DNA of 64,000 nucleotides, from positions 223,095 through 287,094 of the forward strand of contig NZ_BAXA01000004.1 of the NCBI RefSeq assembly GCF_000698125.1, written 5' to 3'. Origin of the DNA: Geomicrobium sp. JCM 19038. GTDB lineage: Bacteria > Bacillota > Bacilli > Bacillales > Marinococcaceae. This document shows, in pieces, positions 36,545-45,827 of this stretch (positions are counted from its first letter, which is position 1; the number at the start of each line of letters is the position of its first letter). The position numbers and the translations under genes are program-made. The notes under the pieces are model-generated. The model ran no database searches. It was not told where the DNA came from and saw only the letters and a program-made list of their open reading frames with translations.

Positions 36545-37330
36545 ATGGGGCGTTTATGCGTGTTTACAGATATTCATGGAATGCAGGTTCATTTCCATTG
36601 TACAGGTGAAGGGAAGGACGTCCTGCTCTTGCACGGTTGGGGAGCTAATATTCAAGCTTTTTCACCAGTTCATTCAAACTTAGAAAAACACTTTAAAGTA
36701 TGGTCGATTGATTTACCGGGATTTGGAGAAAGTGAAGAACCGCCAGAGCCGTGGGGATCATACGACTATTCAGAATGGCTTCGAAATTTTATCGAACATC
36801 ATAATATTGAAGATCCGATTCTTGTCGGACATTCAAATGGTGGACGAATTTCAATTCAATACGCGACAAAATACCCGGTACACAAAGTCATCCTCGTTGA
36901 CAGTGCTGGAGTAAAACCAAAACGCAAATTCAATTATTACGTTAAAGTATATTCATTTAAAACCGCAAAAAAATTATTAAGCTTACCAGGTTTACGATCT
37001 AAAAAAGACGAGATCCTTACAAAGATGAAGAAAAAAGTGGGATCGACAGATTATCAAAACGTATCAGGAATTATGCAACAAACACTCGTGAAGGTTGTCA
37101 ATGAAGACTTGCAACACCTTATGCCGAAGATTCAGGTGCCAACATTGCTCGTTTGGGGAGAGAAGGATGATGATACACCAGTCTCTCATGGTCAAACGAT
37201 GGAAAAGTTAATACCTAATTCGGGGCTCGTCGTTTTGAAAGGCGCTGGGCATTTTGCATACCTTGATAACCTCCAAGAATTCTTGATTATCGTCAACAAT
37301 TTCCTGGAAAAAGACAAGGAGGCCCACTAG
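36545..37330 (+). CDS. Alpha/beta hydrolase linked to a Mur ligase
   Basis: This 261-residue cytoplasmic hydrolase shows the full triad: nucleophile Ser in VGHSNGGR (about residue 98), Asp in WGEKDDDTP (about 205) and His in GAGHFAYLD (about 236); the oxyanion region is HGWGANI. The start could be ATG 36545 or GTG 36560; neither has a strong ribosome site. It ends four bases before the Mur-ligase gene and carries that gene's AAGGAGG, so the two are co-transcribed. Substrate is unknown; hydrolysis of an ester or amide in a wall-precursor pathway is a guess from context. Confidence 0.82.
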   Translation: MGRLCVFTDIHGMQVHFHCTGEGKDVLLLHGWGANIQAFSPVHSNLEKHFKVWSIDLPGFGESEEPPEPWGSYDYSEWLRNFIEHHNIEDPILVGHSNGGRISIQYATKYPVHKVILVDSAGVKPKRKFNYYVKVYSFKTAKKLLSLPGLRSKKDEILTKMKKKVGSTDYQNVSGIMQQTLVKVVNEDLQHLMPKIQVPTLLVWGEKDDDTPVSHGQTMEKLIPNSGLVVLKGAGHFAYLDNLQEFLIIVNNFLEKDKEAH

Positions 37331-37334
37331 ACGT

Positions 37335-38933
37335 ATGGAAACTTTGCTCATTGTATTGCTACTCATTGCTTGGGCGCTGTATACGGCCATACGGGTAAAA
37401 CGCAATGTCCATATGCTTCAATTAAACTCTTATCGAAATGAACGATATTTTCGATGGATGAAAGGCACGCCTTTAAAGGCCTTTCGATTTGTAGATTTAG
37501 TGCCAGTACTCGCGCTCGTTGCACTGCCGTTTTCTGAGGCTGTGTCGTTTTATGTGATGTCTGCGATTGCTGTCATTTTGTTTGCGTTACTCACGGTCAT
37601 GAGGCCACAATTTGAAGAGAAGAAAAAGCTCGTGTATACCCCTCGAGTGAAGCGTCTTTTAGCTGCGATCGCCATATTGTACGTCTTGTTTGCCATTTGC
37701 GCAGTTTGGATAAGTTCTGGAGACAGCTTCTCGATGGCAGCGCTTATTGCTCTCCTTACGATTGCTACGTTTATTGCGTATTTCTTTGTAATGATTGCGA
37801 ATGTGATCACGTTACCAATTGAGAGTCAGATCAACCAATACTATTTCCATGATGCAGAGCGCATCGTAAGAGGCATGCCGCACCTTGAAGTGATTGGTGT
37901 GACGGGTAGTTTTGGGAAAACGAGTACAAAACATATTTTAAAAGACGTTCTATCTAGTAAATATAATGTTCTGATGACACCAGAAAGCTACAACACAAAA
38001 ATGGGTGTTACTAGAACGATTCGGGAACATTTAAAGCCATACCATGAGTTGTTCATTGCAGAGATGGGTGCAAAACAAGAGCATGATATTGAAGAGATTT
38101 GCACACTTGTAAACCATAAATACGGAATCGTAACTGCAATTGGAGAACAGCATTTAGAGACGTTTAAGACTCTAGATACGATTAAGAAGACGAAGTTTGA
38201 GATCGTTGAGACGCTTCCTCATGACGGGACAGCTTTCTTAAATAAAGACGATGAGAATATCCAATCGTATCAACAGATGAACAATGTTCGGACGATGTAT
38301 TACGGTATTGATGCAGAAGACTTGCATTACCGCGCAACCGACATTTCTTATTCTGGAAAAGGTACAACATTTACCGTTCACAAATACGATGGAACGAGTG
38401 CCGAGATTCAAACGAAACTCCTTGGCCGACACAACATCTATAACATCCTAGCAGCTATTGCGATTGGTGCTGAGAAGAATATTCCTCTTGAAACGATTGC
38501 GCGTGCAATTAAAGGGGTAGCGCCGGTGAAACACCGTCTAGAGCTCAAGAAAACAAGCGACAAGTTAACGATTATTGATGATAGCTTCAACTCCAATCCG
38601 ACAGGTTCAAAGATGGCAGTAGAAGTACTCGGTTATATGCCAGAGAAGAAGGTGCTCATTACACCGGGGATGATTGAACTTGGTGATAAAGAGTACGAAT
38701 TGAACAAACGTCTCGGTATGCATGCAGCTGAGGTGTGTGATTACATTATTCTTGTCGGTAAAAAACAAACGGTTCACCTTCAAGATGGTCTCAAAGAAGC
38801 TGGATACCCAGAAGAGCAGTATCACGTCGCTTCCAATTTACAAGAAGCACTAGACGTGATGAGGAAAGTAACAGCGTCAGAGCCTTCGGTTGTTTTACTT
38901 GAAAACGACCTACCAGATACGTTTTTAGAGTAG
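37335..38933 (+). CDS. Membrane-anchored MurF-like ligase
   Basis: A 532-residue protein in two parts. Residues 1-165 hold about five or six membrane helices (residues 3-18, 55-90, 107-160), replacing the UDP-MurNAc-tripeptide recognition domain of true MurF. From residue 185 comes the Mur ligase ATPase core: VTGSFGKTSTK (P-loop), ESYNTKMGVTRTI, FIAEMGAKQEHDI, then the C-terminal domain with DDSFNSNPTGSK and TPGMIELG, both typical of MurF. The reaction is therefore probably ATP-dependent amide bond formation between a carboxylate and a dipeptide or amino acid at the membrane face. It is flanked by a hydrolase and a Ddl paralogue. The canonical murF is expected elsewhere. Confidence 0.8.
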   Translation: METLLIVLLLIAWALYTAIRVKRNVHMLQLNSYRNERYFRWMKGTPLKAFRFVDLVPVLALVALPFSEAVSFYVMSAIAVILFALLTVMRPQFEEKKKLVYTPRVKRLLAAIAILYVLFAICAVWISSGDSFSMAALIALLTIATFIAYFFVMIANVITLPIESQINQYYFHDAERIVRGMPHLEVIGVTGSFGKTSTKHILKDVLSSKYNVLMTPESYNTKMGVTRTIREHLKPYHELFIAEMGAKQEHDIEEICTLVNHKYGIVTAIGEQHLETFKTLDTIKKTKFEIVETLPHDGTAFLNKDDENIQSYQQMNNVRTMYYGIDAEDLHYRATDISYSGKGTTFTVHKYDGTSAEIQTKLLGRHNIYNILAAIAIGAEKNIPLETIARAIKGVAPVKHRLELKKTSDKLTIIDDSFNSNPTGSKMAVEVLGYMPEKKVLITPGMIELGDKEYELNKRLGMHAAEVCDYIILVGKKQTVHLQDGLKEAGYPEEQYHVASNLQEALDVMRKVTASEPSVVLLENDLPDTFLE

Positions 38934-38956
38934 ATAAAGAACGGAGATGAGAAAAC

Positions 38957-40186
38957 GTGAGAACTAGAGTAGGTGTATTTTTTGGCGGCATCTCCGTCGA
39001 GCATGAAGTATCGGTTATTTCCGGTTTGCAAGCCATTCATGCGATGGATGCTGATCGCTACGAAGCCATTCCGATTTACATTAGTAAGGATCGCACGTGG
39101 TATACAGGTGAGAAGTTAACAGATATTGAAGCATACAAAGACTTAAAGGCTCTTTTAAGCGAAGCAACACCAGTTATCCCAGTAGCGGCTGACAATGGTG
39201 GGATCATCTTACAGAAGAACCCAGCCCCTCGTTTTGGAAAGCGTGAAGTTAGTCAGATCGATGTCGCTTTTCCTGTCCTACATGGGACGTTTGGAGAAGA
39301 CGGAGGACTTCAAGGGTTATTTGAACTGATGAATATTCCATATGTTGGCTGTGATGTCGGTGCATCCGCTCTTGGTATGGATAAAGTGACGATGAAGCAA
39401 GTGCTTCGTAACGAAAAGTTGCCTGTACTAAACGATGTCTGGTTCTATAACCGTGAGTGGCAAGAGGATTCAGCGTCGATTGTAAAGCGAATTGAAGAAG
39501 AGATTGGTTTGCCTGCGATTGTTAAACCAGCAAACTTAGGTTCGAGCGTAGGAATTGGAGTTGCCCGCAATCAAGAAAGCTTGGAAATTGCCATTGAAGA
39601 GGCGCTTGAGTACGCATCGAAGCTAATCGTTGAACCTTTAATCACGGACCTTAAGGAAATGAACTGTTCCGTATTAGGGGATACTGACGAAGCAGAAGCA
39701 TCTGTCATTGAAGAAGTATTAAAGACCGAAGACATTTTGAGTTATGCGGATAAATACCAAGGTAGCTCAAGAGGTGGAAGTAAAGGTGGCAGTGGTTCTA
39801 AATCGATGGGTGGCGGAATGGAAAGTACAGATCGTATTATTCCTGCCCCAATCTCAGGCGAAGAAACAGAGCAGATCCAAACACTTGCAGTATCAACGTT
39901 TAAAGCACTCGGATGTGGTGGCGTTTCGCGAATTGATTTTATGAAAGACGAAGCGAACGATACCATTTACGTGAATGAAATTAATACAATTCCTGGATCA
40001 TTGTCGTTTTATTTATGGGAAGCGGCGGATAAAGATTTCCAAACGCTAACCAATGACTTGATTCAATTAGCTCTTAAGCGTCAACGAGATCGTGAGAGAC
40101 TAACGTTCTCGATTGATTCGAACCTTTTCTCTCTTCAAGGTGGAGGCGGCGGAAAAGGCGGCAGCAAGGGTGGAAGCAAACGATAA
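38957..40186 (+). CDS. D-alanine-D-alanine ligase paralogue with Gly-Ser-Lys repeats
   Basis: This 409-residue ATP-grasp ligase starts with GVFFGGISVEHEVSVISG, the Ddl signature, then FPVLHGTFGEDGG, YVGCDVGASALGMDK, VKPANLGSSVGIG and C-terminal IYVNEINTIPGS. Unusual are two low-complexity parts: an internal loop of Ser, Arg, Gly and Lys (about residues 269-293, protein words GGSKGGSGSK and SMGGG) where the omega loop lies, and a tail of about 15 residues ending in repeated GGSK units. The GTG start follows GGAGA. It ends the three-gene unit with a terminator. Substrate may be a D-amino-acid pair other than D-Ala-D-Ala; this is inference. Confidence 0.82.
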   Translation: MRTRVGVFFGGISVEHEVSVISGLQAIHAMDADRYEAIPIYISKDRTWYTGEKLTDIEAYKDLKALLSEATPVIPVAADNGGIILQKNPAPRFGKREVSQIDVAFPVLHGTFGEDGGLQGLFELMNIPYVGCDVGASALGMDKVTMKQVLRNEKLPVLNDVWFYNREWQEDSASIVKRIEEEIGLPAIVKPANLGSSVGIGVARNQESLEIAIEEALEYASKLIVEPLITDLKEMNCSVLGDTDEAEASVIEEVLKTEDILSYADKYQGSSRGGSKGGSGSKSMGGGMESTDRIIPAPISGEETEQIQTLAVSTFKALGCGGVSRIDFMKDEANDTIYVNEINTIPGSLSFYLWEAADKDFQTLTNDLIQLALKRQRDRERLTFSIDSNLFSLQGGGGGKGGSKGGSKR

Positions 40187-40212
40187 CCTGTTGATTATTC
40201 AACAGGTTTTTT
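40185..40212 (+). terminator. Intrinsic terminator
   Basis: AACCTGTTGA pairs with TCAACAGGTT around TTAT and ends in seven T, straight after the Ddl-paralogue stop. Confidence 0.92.
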
Positions 40213-40295
40213 TGTGCCTTTTGGCGAATGATCAAGGTGGCACGTTGTTTAATGATGTCAAAAACGAGGAACAGAAGAAGAAAAGGAGGAAGATC

Positions 40296-41302
40296 ATGAA
40301 ACAGCAACAAATTCTACTTAAAGAGCGACCGAACGGAATGCCAACAAGCGACACGTTTCAGTATGAAGAAACAGATGTTGTTCAACCGACTGAAGGGGAG
40401 GTCCAACTTAAAACGTTGTACCTCTCAGTCGATCCGTACATGCGAGGAAGAATGAACGATGCGAAATCATATACGGCTCCATTTCAAGTTGGAGAGCCAT
40501 TAAACGGCGGGATCGTGGCTGTTGTAACAAAGAGTCATTCAAGTGACCTTCAAGAAGGTGACGTTGTGACGGGGATGTTGGAATGGAAAGAATACAATAC
40601 AGTGGATGCTGATGCGGTTCGTAAGCTTGATTTACACGGTGTTTCAAGCTCTACGGCACTCGGTGTACTTGGAATGCCTGGACTCACAGCATACTTTGGT
40701 ATGTATAAAATTGGTGAACCGAAAGAAGGAGAAACGGTCGTCATTTCAGGTGCTGCAGGTGCGGTCGGTTCAGTTGCAGGACAACTTGCTAAGATTAAAG
40801 GGGCCCGTGTGATCGGAATCGTCGGATCAGAGGAAAAAGCAATTACATTAAATCCCTCGGTTTTGACGAAGCGATTAATTATAAAACCGATAATCTGAAA
40901 GAAGTTCTAAAAGAGCGCTGCCCCGATGGCATTGATGTATACTTTGAAAATGTAGGTGGAGAGATTAGCGATCACATTCTGCCCCACTTAAACACATTTG
41001 CTCGTGTGCCGGTTTGTGGATCGATCTCCTCGTACAATCTCGAAAAAGGAGAGAGAGATATCGGGGTGCGAGTGCAAGGTTTTCTCGTAAAAGCTCGTGT
41101 GAAGATGCAAGGATTCCTCGTTCGTGATTTTGAAGATCAGTTCCAAGAAGCCTACAAAGCGTTAGCAAGTTACGTTGAAGCAGGTGAACTTCAATACGAA
41201 GAAACGATTCATGAAGGGCTTGAACGAGTTCCAGAAGCGTTTATTGGTCTTTTTAAAGGCGAGAACATTGGCAAACAGCTCGTAAAAGTATCCGAGGAAT
41301 AG
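40296..41302 (+). CDS. Zinc-free medium-chain NADP-dependent oxidoreductase, frameshifted
   Basis: This belongs to the leukotriene B4 dehydrogenase/CurA group (YfmJ in B. subtilis), which reduces alpha,beta-unsaturated carbonyls with NADPH. Seen: LSVDPYMRGRM near residue 45, the Rossmann motif SGAAGAVGSVAGQ (about residue 152) and YFENVGGE. The break near 40851 (AA for AAA) restores SEEKANYIKSLGFDEAINYK and 335 residues. ATG 40296 has AAGGAGGA upstream. It is monocistronic, probably a detoxification enzyme. Confidence 0.85.
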
Positions 41303-41315
41303 CGTGAATTTATTT

Positions 41316-41347
41316 CGCCCAAAGGTAGTTACCTTTGGGCTTTTTGT
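41316..41347 (+). terminator. Intrinsic terminator
   Basis: GCCCAAAGGTA pairs with TACCTTTGGGC and ends in TTTTTG. Confidence 0.9.
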
Positions 41348-41375
41348 ATGTGGAATAAAGGGATTTTTCGTACAG

Positions 41376-41399
41376 TGTCTAAACAACTATACATAAGAC
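41376..41399. promoter_or_regulatory. Possible activator site upstream of its own gene
   Basis: TGTCTA, 12 bases, TAAGAC: an imperfect relative of the TGTCTA/TAGACA palindrome found at 43182, lying 48 bases before the sigma-54 activator gene. It may be an autoregulatory site. Confidence 0.3.
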
Positions 41400-41446
41400 T
41401 TTGACAGTTTATGAGTCGTCAACTATTAACGAAAGAAGGGAAGCGT

Positions 41447-43168
41447 ATGCTCCTTCATACTCGAAATCATTGTGGTCAGTGGATGAATATTCAACCGACT
41501 ACGATTGACGTAACGATGACGATACGAGAAGCCAAGTCAATGATGACAATGCAAGAGCAATCAGAAATGGCCGTAGTAGAGGAAGGACGTTTTTTAGGAA
41601 TCATTCGAATATGGCGTTGTTTACGAAGTGATGATGACCAACAAACGGTGGCGAACGTGATCGAACGACCACATGCGATTGTAGATGAACACTGCTCACT
41701 ACGAGAACGTAAAGAGTCATTATTATACGTTGTGCATCACGAGAGTGGTGTCCTTTCTGGAGTGATTGGTATGGAAGAACGGCTTGCATTTACCCATTAT
41801 CTTGAGGAGCAAGAAGAGAAACAAAGGCAGATGAATCGATGGTTAATGCTTAGTCTGGATACGGCTTATGAGGGCGTCGTGATTGTCGATCACAAAGGCA
41901 TCATTCAAGTGTTTAATGAAACGTATAGCCGCTTTGTCGGGGTAACGAAGGAAGAAGCGATTGGTCGGCCAGTTGAAGAAGTGATCGAGAATACAAGGAT
42001 TCCGGTTGTCTTAAAGACGGGTGTGCCTGAACGTAGTCAAGCACACCGTCTGCAAGGTCAAGAACTCGTCGTCCATCGGTTGCCGATGTGGCAAGAAGGA
42101 GAAATCATCGGAGCAGTTGGTATGCTCGTGTTTGAAGGGAAGACTGAACTAGAAGAAACGTTGCAACGGTTAGAGCGCATTCCGCAAGCGGCAGCCATTG
42201 AAGAGAGTCGTTGGCACAAACATACTGAAAGCAACGTGAGTGTTCGCTTTGAAGATATTATTGGAGAAAGTCCTGCAATTGCTAGTGCGAAGAAAATAGG
42301 CAGAAAAGCGGCAGTTACCGAGGTGCCTGTATTGCTAACAGGGGAAACAGGGGTTGGAAAGGAACCTTTTGCTCATGCGATTCACCATAAGAGTCATCAT
42401 CAGAAAGGTCCGTTTGTTGCAGTGAATTGTGCTGCCATTCCAGAAAGTTTGTTTGAGTCGGAGTTGTTCGGCTATTTAAAAGGGGCATTTACTGGGACGC
42501 GTTCAGAAGGGAAAGTGGGGAAAGTAGAGCTTGCAAACGGGGGGACGTTGTTTCTTGATGAGATTGGTGACATGCCCTTTGAATCTCAGGCGAAAATCTT
42601 ACGTGTATTAGAGACGAAGCAAGTGGAAAGGGTTGGTGGTTCGACACCTGTTCACGTAGACTTTCGCTTAGTTGCAGCGACGAATCAAGACCTTAAAGCA
42701 AAAATGTTGCAAGGCACATTTCGAGAAGATTTGTATTATCGTTTGAACGTAATTCACATTGAAATTCCACCGTTAAGAGAACGGAAGCAAGACATTCCAT
42801 TATTGATTGCTCATCATTTGAAACTCCGTGAACAATCAGGTTTTCAGAAGAAAACGCTCACGAAAGCAGTGCTTGAGCGCATGTTTGCGTATAGCTGGCC
42901 AGGTAACGTACGTGAATTGTTTCATTACCTTGAGCGAATGTATGTTCTTTCTGAAGGGTCCATTATTAGTGAACAAGATTTGCCGAAAGAGCTGATGCAG
43001 CGTACGTTCATTACGGCTTCATCCATGCCTCCACCAATCTCTGATCAAGAACTCATTTACGAGGCGCTTAAGGAAGCGAAAGGCAATAAGTCTGAGGCAG
43101 CAAAGCAATTAGGGATTTCTAGAGCTACGTTATACAACAAGTTGGCTAAGTATGGTCTTTCTGTTTAA
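41447..43168 (+). CDS. Sigma-54 dependent activator, CBS-PAS-AAA-Fis (BkdR-like)
   Basis: Domains in order: a CBS pair (about residues 8-125), PAS domain (about 140-225, [19 protein letters not shown]), AAA+ ATPase (about 275-490) and C-terminal Fis-type helix-turn-helix ([19 protein letters not shown]). ATPase motifs are Walker [10 protein letters not shown], Walker B LFLDEIGD, and GAFTGT where most activators have GAFTGA. Residue 4 of that loop (Thr) that touches sigma-54 is kept. ATG 41447 is preferred behind AGAAGGGA; an ATG 12 codons earlier has no ribosome site. It lies beside a sigma-54 promoter and genes for isobutyryl-CoA breakdown, like BkdR of B. subtilis. Confidence 0.88.
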   Translation: MLLHTRNHCGQWMNIQPTTIDVTMTIREAKSMMTMQEQSEMAVVEEGRFLGIIRIWRCLRSDDDQQTVANVIERPHAIVDEHCSLRERKESLLYVVHHESGVLSGVIGMEERLAFTHYLEEQEEKQRQMNRWLMLSLDTAYEGVVIVDHKGIIQVFNETYSRFVGVTKEEAIGRPVEEVIENTRIPVVLKTGVPERSQAHRLQGQELVVHRLPMWQEGEIIGAVGMLVFEGKTELEETLQRLERIPQAAAIEESRWHKHTESNVSVRFEDIIGESPAIASAKKIGRKAAVTEVPVLLTGETGVGKEPFAHAIHHKSHHQKGPFVAVNCAAIPESLFESELFGYLKGAFTGTRSEGKVGKVELANGGTLFLDEIGDMPFESQAKILRVLETKQVERVGGSTPVHVDFRLVAATNQDLKAKMLQGTFREDLYYRLNVIHIEIPPLRERKQDIPLLIAHHLKLREQSGFQKKTLTKAVLERMFAYSWPGNVRELFHYLERMYVLSEGSIISEQDLPKELMQRTFITASSMPPPISDQELIYEALKEAKGNKSEAAKQLGISRATLYNKLAKYGLSV

Positions 43169-43181
43169 TAAGGATCGACAG

Positions 43182-43199
43182 TGTCTATACATTTAGACA
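43182..43199. promoter_or_regulatory. Palindromic upstream activator site
   Basis: TGTCTA-TACATT-TAGACA is a perfect 6-bp inverted repeat, about 41 bases upstream of the -24 element. This is a suitable place for the Fis-domain activator encoded just before it. Confidence 0.5.
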
Positions 43200-43239
43200 T
43201 TTTCAACCGTGCGGTGCCTTGTTTCACCGTATTCAAATG

Positions 43240-43256
43240 TTGGCACAGACTTTGCT
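43240..43256 (+). promoter_or_regulatory. Sigma-54 (SigL) -24/-12 promoter
   Basis: TTGGCACAGACTTTGCT fits the YTGGCACG-N4-TTGCW consensus with GG and GC elements correctly spaced. The start of transcription should be near 43267, about 20 bases before the acyl-CoA dehydrogenase start codon. Confidence 0.85.
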
Positions 43257-43287
43257 TATTAAGTATGGAAAGGAGGCCATTCATTTG

Positions 43288-44904
43288 ATGAATTCGAGCA
43301 TGCTTTTTGGAGGAACTCTTGATGACTCTTCGTTCAGTCCGGAAGAACGTACGAGTGAAGAGCAAATGATCATAAAGACAGCAGAACAGTTTGTTGAGGG
43401 TTATCCCTTACAACACCCAGAGAAAACGGAGCAACAAGACCAATCTTGGATAAAGACGTGCTTTCAGGCTGCTGGTGAACTTGGTTTACAAGCCGTAGAG
43501 GTACCGGAGGCATACGGGGGATTAGGTCTTGGTAAACGGCTATCGGGTGTCGTTGCAGAACAAGTTGGGAACGGCGGTGGATCGTTTAGTGTATCGTTTA
43601 ACATTCATGTGGGGGTAGGGACGACTCCATATATGTATTACGGTACAGAGTGGCAAAAGTCGATGTACTTACCGAAACTTGCTTCAGGAGAATGGATTGG
43701 CGCCTATGCATTAACGGAGCCAGAAGCAGGATCAGATGCGTTAAATGGGAAAACGAAAGCGGTCTTTGATAAAGAGAAAAATGAATATCGGATCACTGGT
43801 GAAAAGCAATGGATAACGAATGCTCATGTTGCGGACGTATTCATTGTATTTGCTCAGACTTCAGAAGGTATGACTGCTTTTATTGTGGAACGCACGATGG
43901 AAGGCGTTTCAATCGGACCAGAAGAGAAGAAGATGGGCATTAAAGGTTCATCAACAGCGACACTTCTGCTTGATCAAGTTGTTGTGACAGAAAAGCACGT
44001 TTTAGGGGAGCTAGGAAAAGGTCACAAAATTGCACTCAATACGTTAAACTTAGCCCGTTTGAAATTGGCGTTTAATAATATCGGTGCAGCGAAGCGAGCG
44101 CTATATTTGGCAACCACATATGCGACGGAGCGCGTTCAATTTCAATCTCCCATTGCGTCGTTTACGTTAATCCAAGAGAAACTTGCAGAAGTGACTTCGG
44201 CAATCTATGCAATTGAAAGTTATGCGTACCAAACGGCAAGTCGCTTAGACGAAGCTCTTCAGTCAGATGGGGATCACGATCACTCAAGTGTGTTGGCATT
44301 GTTTATCGCAGATTGTGCCATGTGTAAGACAATTGCTTCCGAAGTGTTGGCATTTACGACAGACGAAGCGGTGCAAATCCATGGTGGTTATGGGTATATG
44401 CAAGAATATGAAGTTGAGCGTTTATACCGAGATGCGCGTATTAATCGTATTTTTGAAGGTACGAATGAGATCAATCGTCTCGCTGCAGCAAAAGCAGTGT
44501 TGAAACGTCAAGTCAACGTGTCACATGCACAAGATGAACTTGGACAATGGATCGTTGCTGCTGAAACGATTTATACGCAAATGTTGAAAGCGCTTACTGA
44601 CAAGCCTGAGCAACGTGAGCAAGAAGTTCTAAGGTGGATCGCAGATGGGTACGGAACAATTTCAATGATGAGGTCTTCGTATTTGCGATCCAGAACAAAA
44701 GAAAGTGACCAGAAAAGGAACATTACGCTAGTCGTACTTGAAGAAGGATTTCAACGAGTGCAAAGCATCGTGCAACGTGTCTATCAAGCCATTGAACAAC
44801 CGGCGCCGGAATTGAAGCTGAATGTCCCGACTCCAAGTAACGTGATGAAGGTGAAGCGACACATTGCAGAACTCGTGATTGATCGTAAACGCTACACAAC
44901 GTGA
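43288..44904 (+). CDS. Acyl-CoA dehydrogenase (probably isobutyryl-CoA type)
   Basis: This FAD enzyme inserts the alpha-beta double bond in acyl-CoA. It shows [11 protein letters not shown] (FAD/substrate loop, about residue 145), [10 protein letters not shown], the C-terminal helical domain with [23 protein letters not shown] (about residues 365-387), and Glu in IFEGTNEI. At 538 residues it is longer than single-domain acyl-CoA dehydrogenases, with an extra C-terminal 140 residues as in FadE-like B. subtilis enzymes. The start (ATG 43288 or TTG 43285) follows AAGGAGG within the sigma-54 transcript. The neighbours (HIBADH, MmsA, HIBYL-CoA hydrolase) suggest valine catabolism. Confidence 0.85.
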   Translation: MNSSMLFGGTLDDSSFSPEERTSEEQMIIKTAEQFVEGYPLQHPEKTEQQDQSWIKTCFQAAGELGLQAVEVPEAYGGLGLGKRLSGVVAEQVGNGGGSFSVSFNIHVGVGTTPYMYYGTEWQKSMYLPKLASGEWIGAYALTEPEAGSDALNGKTKAVFDKEKNEYRITGEKQWITNAHVADVFIVFAQTSEGMTAFIVERTMEGVSIGPEEKKMGIKGSSTATLLLDQVVVTEKHVLGELGKGHKIALNTLNLARLKLAFNNIGAAKRALYLATTYATERVQFQSPIASFTLIQEKLAEVTSAIYAIESYAYQTASRLDEALQSDGDHDHSSVLALFIADCAMCKTIASEVLAFTTDEAVQIHGGYGYMQEYEVERLYRDARINRIFEGTNEINRLAAAKAVLKRQVNVSHAQDELGQWIVAAETIYTQMLKALTDKPEQREQEVLRWIADGYGTISMMRSSYLRSRTKESDQKRNITLVVLEEGFQRVQSIVQRVYQAIEQPAPELKLNVPTPSNVMKVKRHIAELVIDRKRYTT

Positions 44905-44918
44905 AGGGGGAATTGAAA

Positions 44919-45827
44919 ATGAAAATCGGATTTATTGGACTTGGAAATATGGGTTATCCGATGAGCAGGAATCTACTCGAATCTGGATACGACGTGTACG
45001 GATTAGACTTAAATCCGGAAATGGAGCGACGGTTCGAAGCACTCGGTGGGCAAGTCGGGCAGTCGGTTGAATCGTTAGCTAAGACGTGTGACGTAGTGAT
45101 GACAAGTTTACCTTCAGTTGTTGCGTATGAACATGTGTATTTAGCAGAAGATGGTTTAATCCGTCACGCAGCGCCCGGTGTGCTTCTCATCGATACGAGC
45201 ACGGTTGCTCCAGAGAACAACGAAAATGTAGAAAAGGTGGCCAATGACTACAATGTGCGCTTTCTGCAAGCGCCCGTAAGCGGCGGGGTTGTCGGTGCAG
45301 AAAACCGGACATTAACGTTTATGGCAGGTGGTAAAGCCTCAGTCTTTCAGGATGCTAAACCGATTATAGATACGCTCGGTGCAAACGTATTTCATATTGA
45401 CGAAAAAATCAGTAGTGGCACGATGACAAAGCTTATTAACAATTTGCTCATCGGGTTTTATACGGCTGGTGTGAGCGAGGCTGTTGCGCTTGCGAAGAAA
45501 CAAGGGATGAACTTAGATGGATTATTTGATGTGATGAATGTGAGCTACGGTCAAAGTCGAATTTATGAACGTAACTATAAAACGTTTATGGCAACGAACG
45601 ATTACAACCCGGGTTTCACGCTTAGTCTCCTTCGAAAAGACTTAGGTTTTGTAAAAGAAACGATGGAACAAGTGGGACTCGACCTGCCGGTGACGAATGT
45701 GCTTCTAGATGTGTACGAGGAAGCTGAAGACGCAGGCTATGGGGAAAAGGATATGGCAAGTTTGTATGAACATGTTGGCAAGCAAAAAATTACATTTCAA
45801 GCAAAACGAGAGGAGTCAACGTCATGA
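44919..45827 (+). CDS. mmsB: 3-hydroxyisobutyrate dehydrogenase
   Basis: This 302-residue beta-hydroxyacid dehydrogenase oxidises 3-hydroxyisobutyrate to methylmalonate semialdehyde with NAD. The Rossmann motif GFIGLGNMGYPMSRN opens the protein, then DTSTVAP, the substrate-binding APVSGGVVGAE and catalytic Lys in TMTKLINNLL (about residue 172). ATG 44919 follows AAGGGGG; it overlaps mmsA in ATGA. The tight operon order acd-mmsB-mmsA matches the last steps of valine degradation. Confidence 0.9.
   Translation: MKIGFIGLGNMGYPMSRNLLESGYDVYGLDLNPEMERRFEALGGQVGQSVESLAKTCDVVMTSLPSVVAYEHVYLAEDGLIRHAAPGVLLIDTSTVAPENNENVEKVANDYNVRFLQAPVSGGVVGAENRTLTFMAGGKASVFQDAKPIIDTLGANVFHIDEKISSGTMTKLINNLLIGFYTAGVSEAVALAKKQGMNLDGLFDVMNVSYGQSRIYERNYKTFMATNDYNPGFTLSLLRKDLGFVKETMEQVGLDLPVTNVLLDVYEEAEDAGYGEKDMASLYEHVGKQKITFQAKREESTS

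Noticed and set aside
37335..38933. MurT of the MurT/GatD amidation pair
   Set aside because: No GatD gene is adjacent, and DDSFNSNPTGSK plus TPGMIELG are MurF-like; the membrane bundle is not a MurT feature.
40074..40310. Minus-strand frame across the Ddl tail
   Set aside because: Antisense shadow of repetitive GGSK codons and of the terminator.
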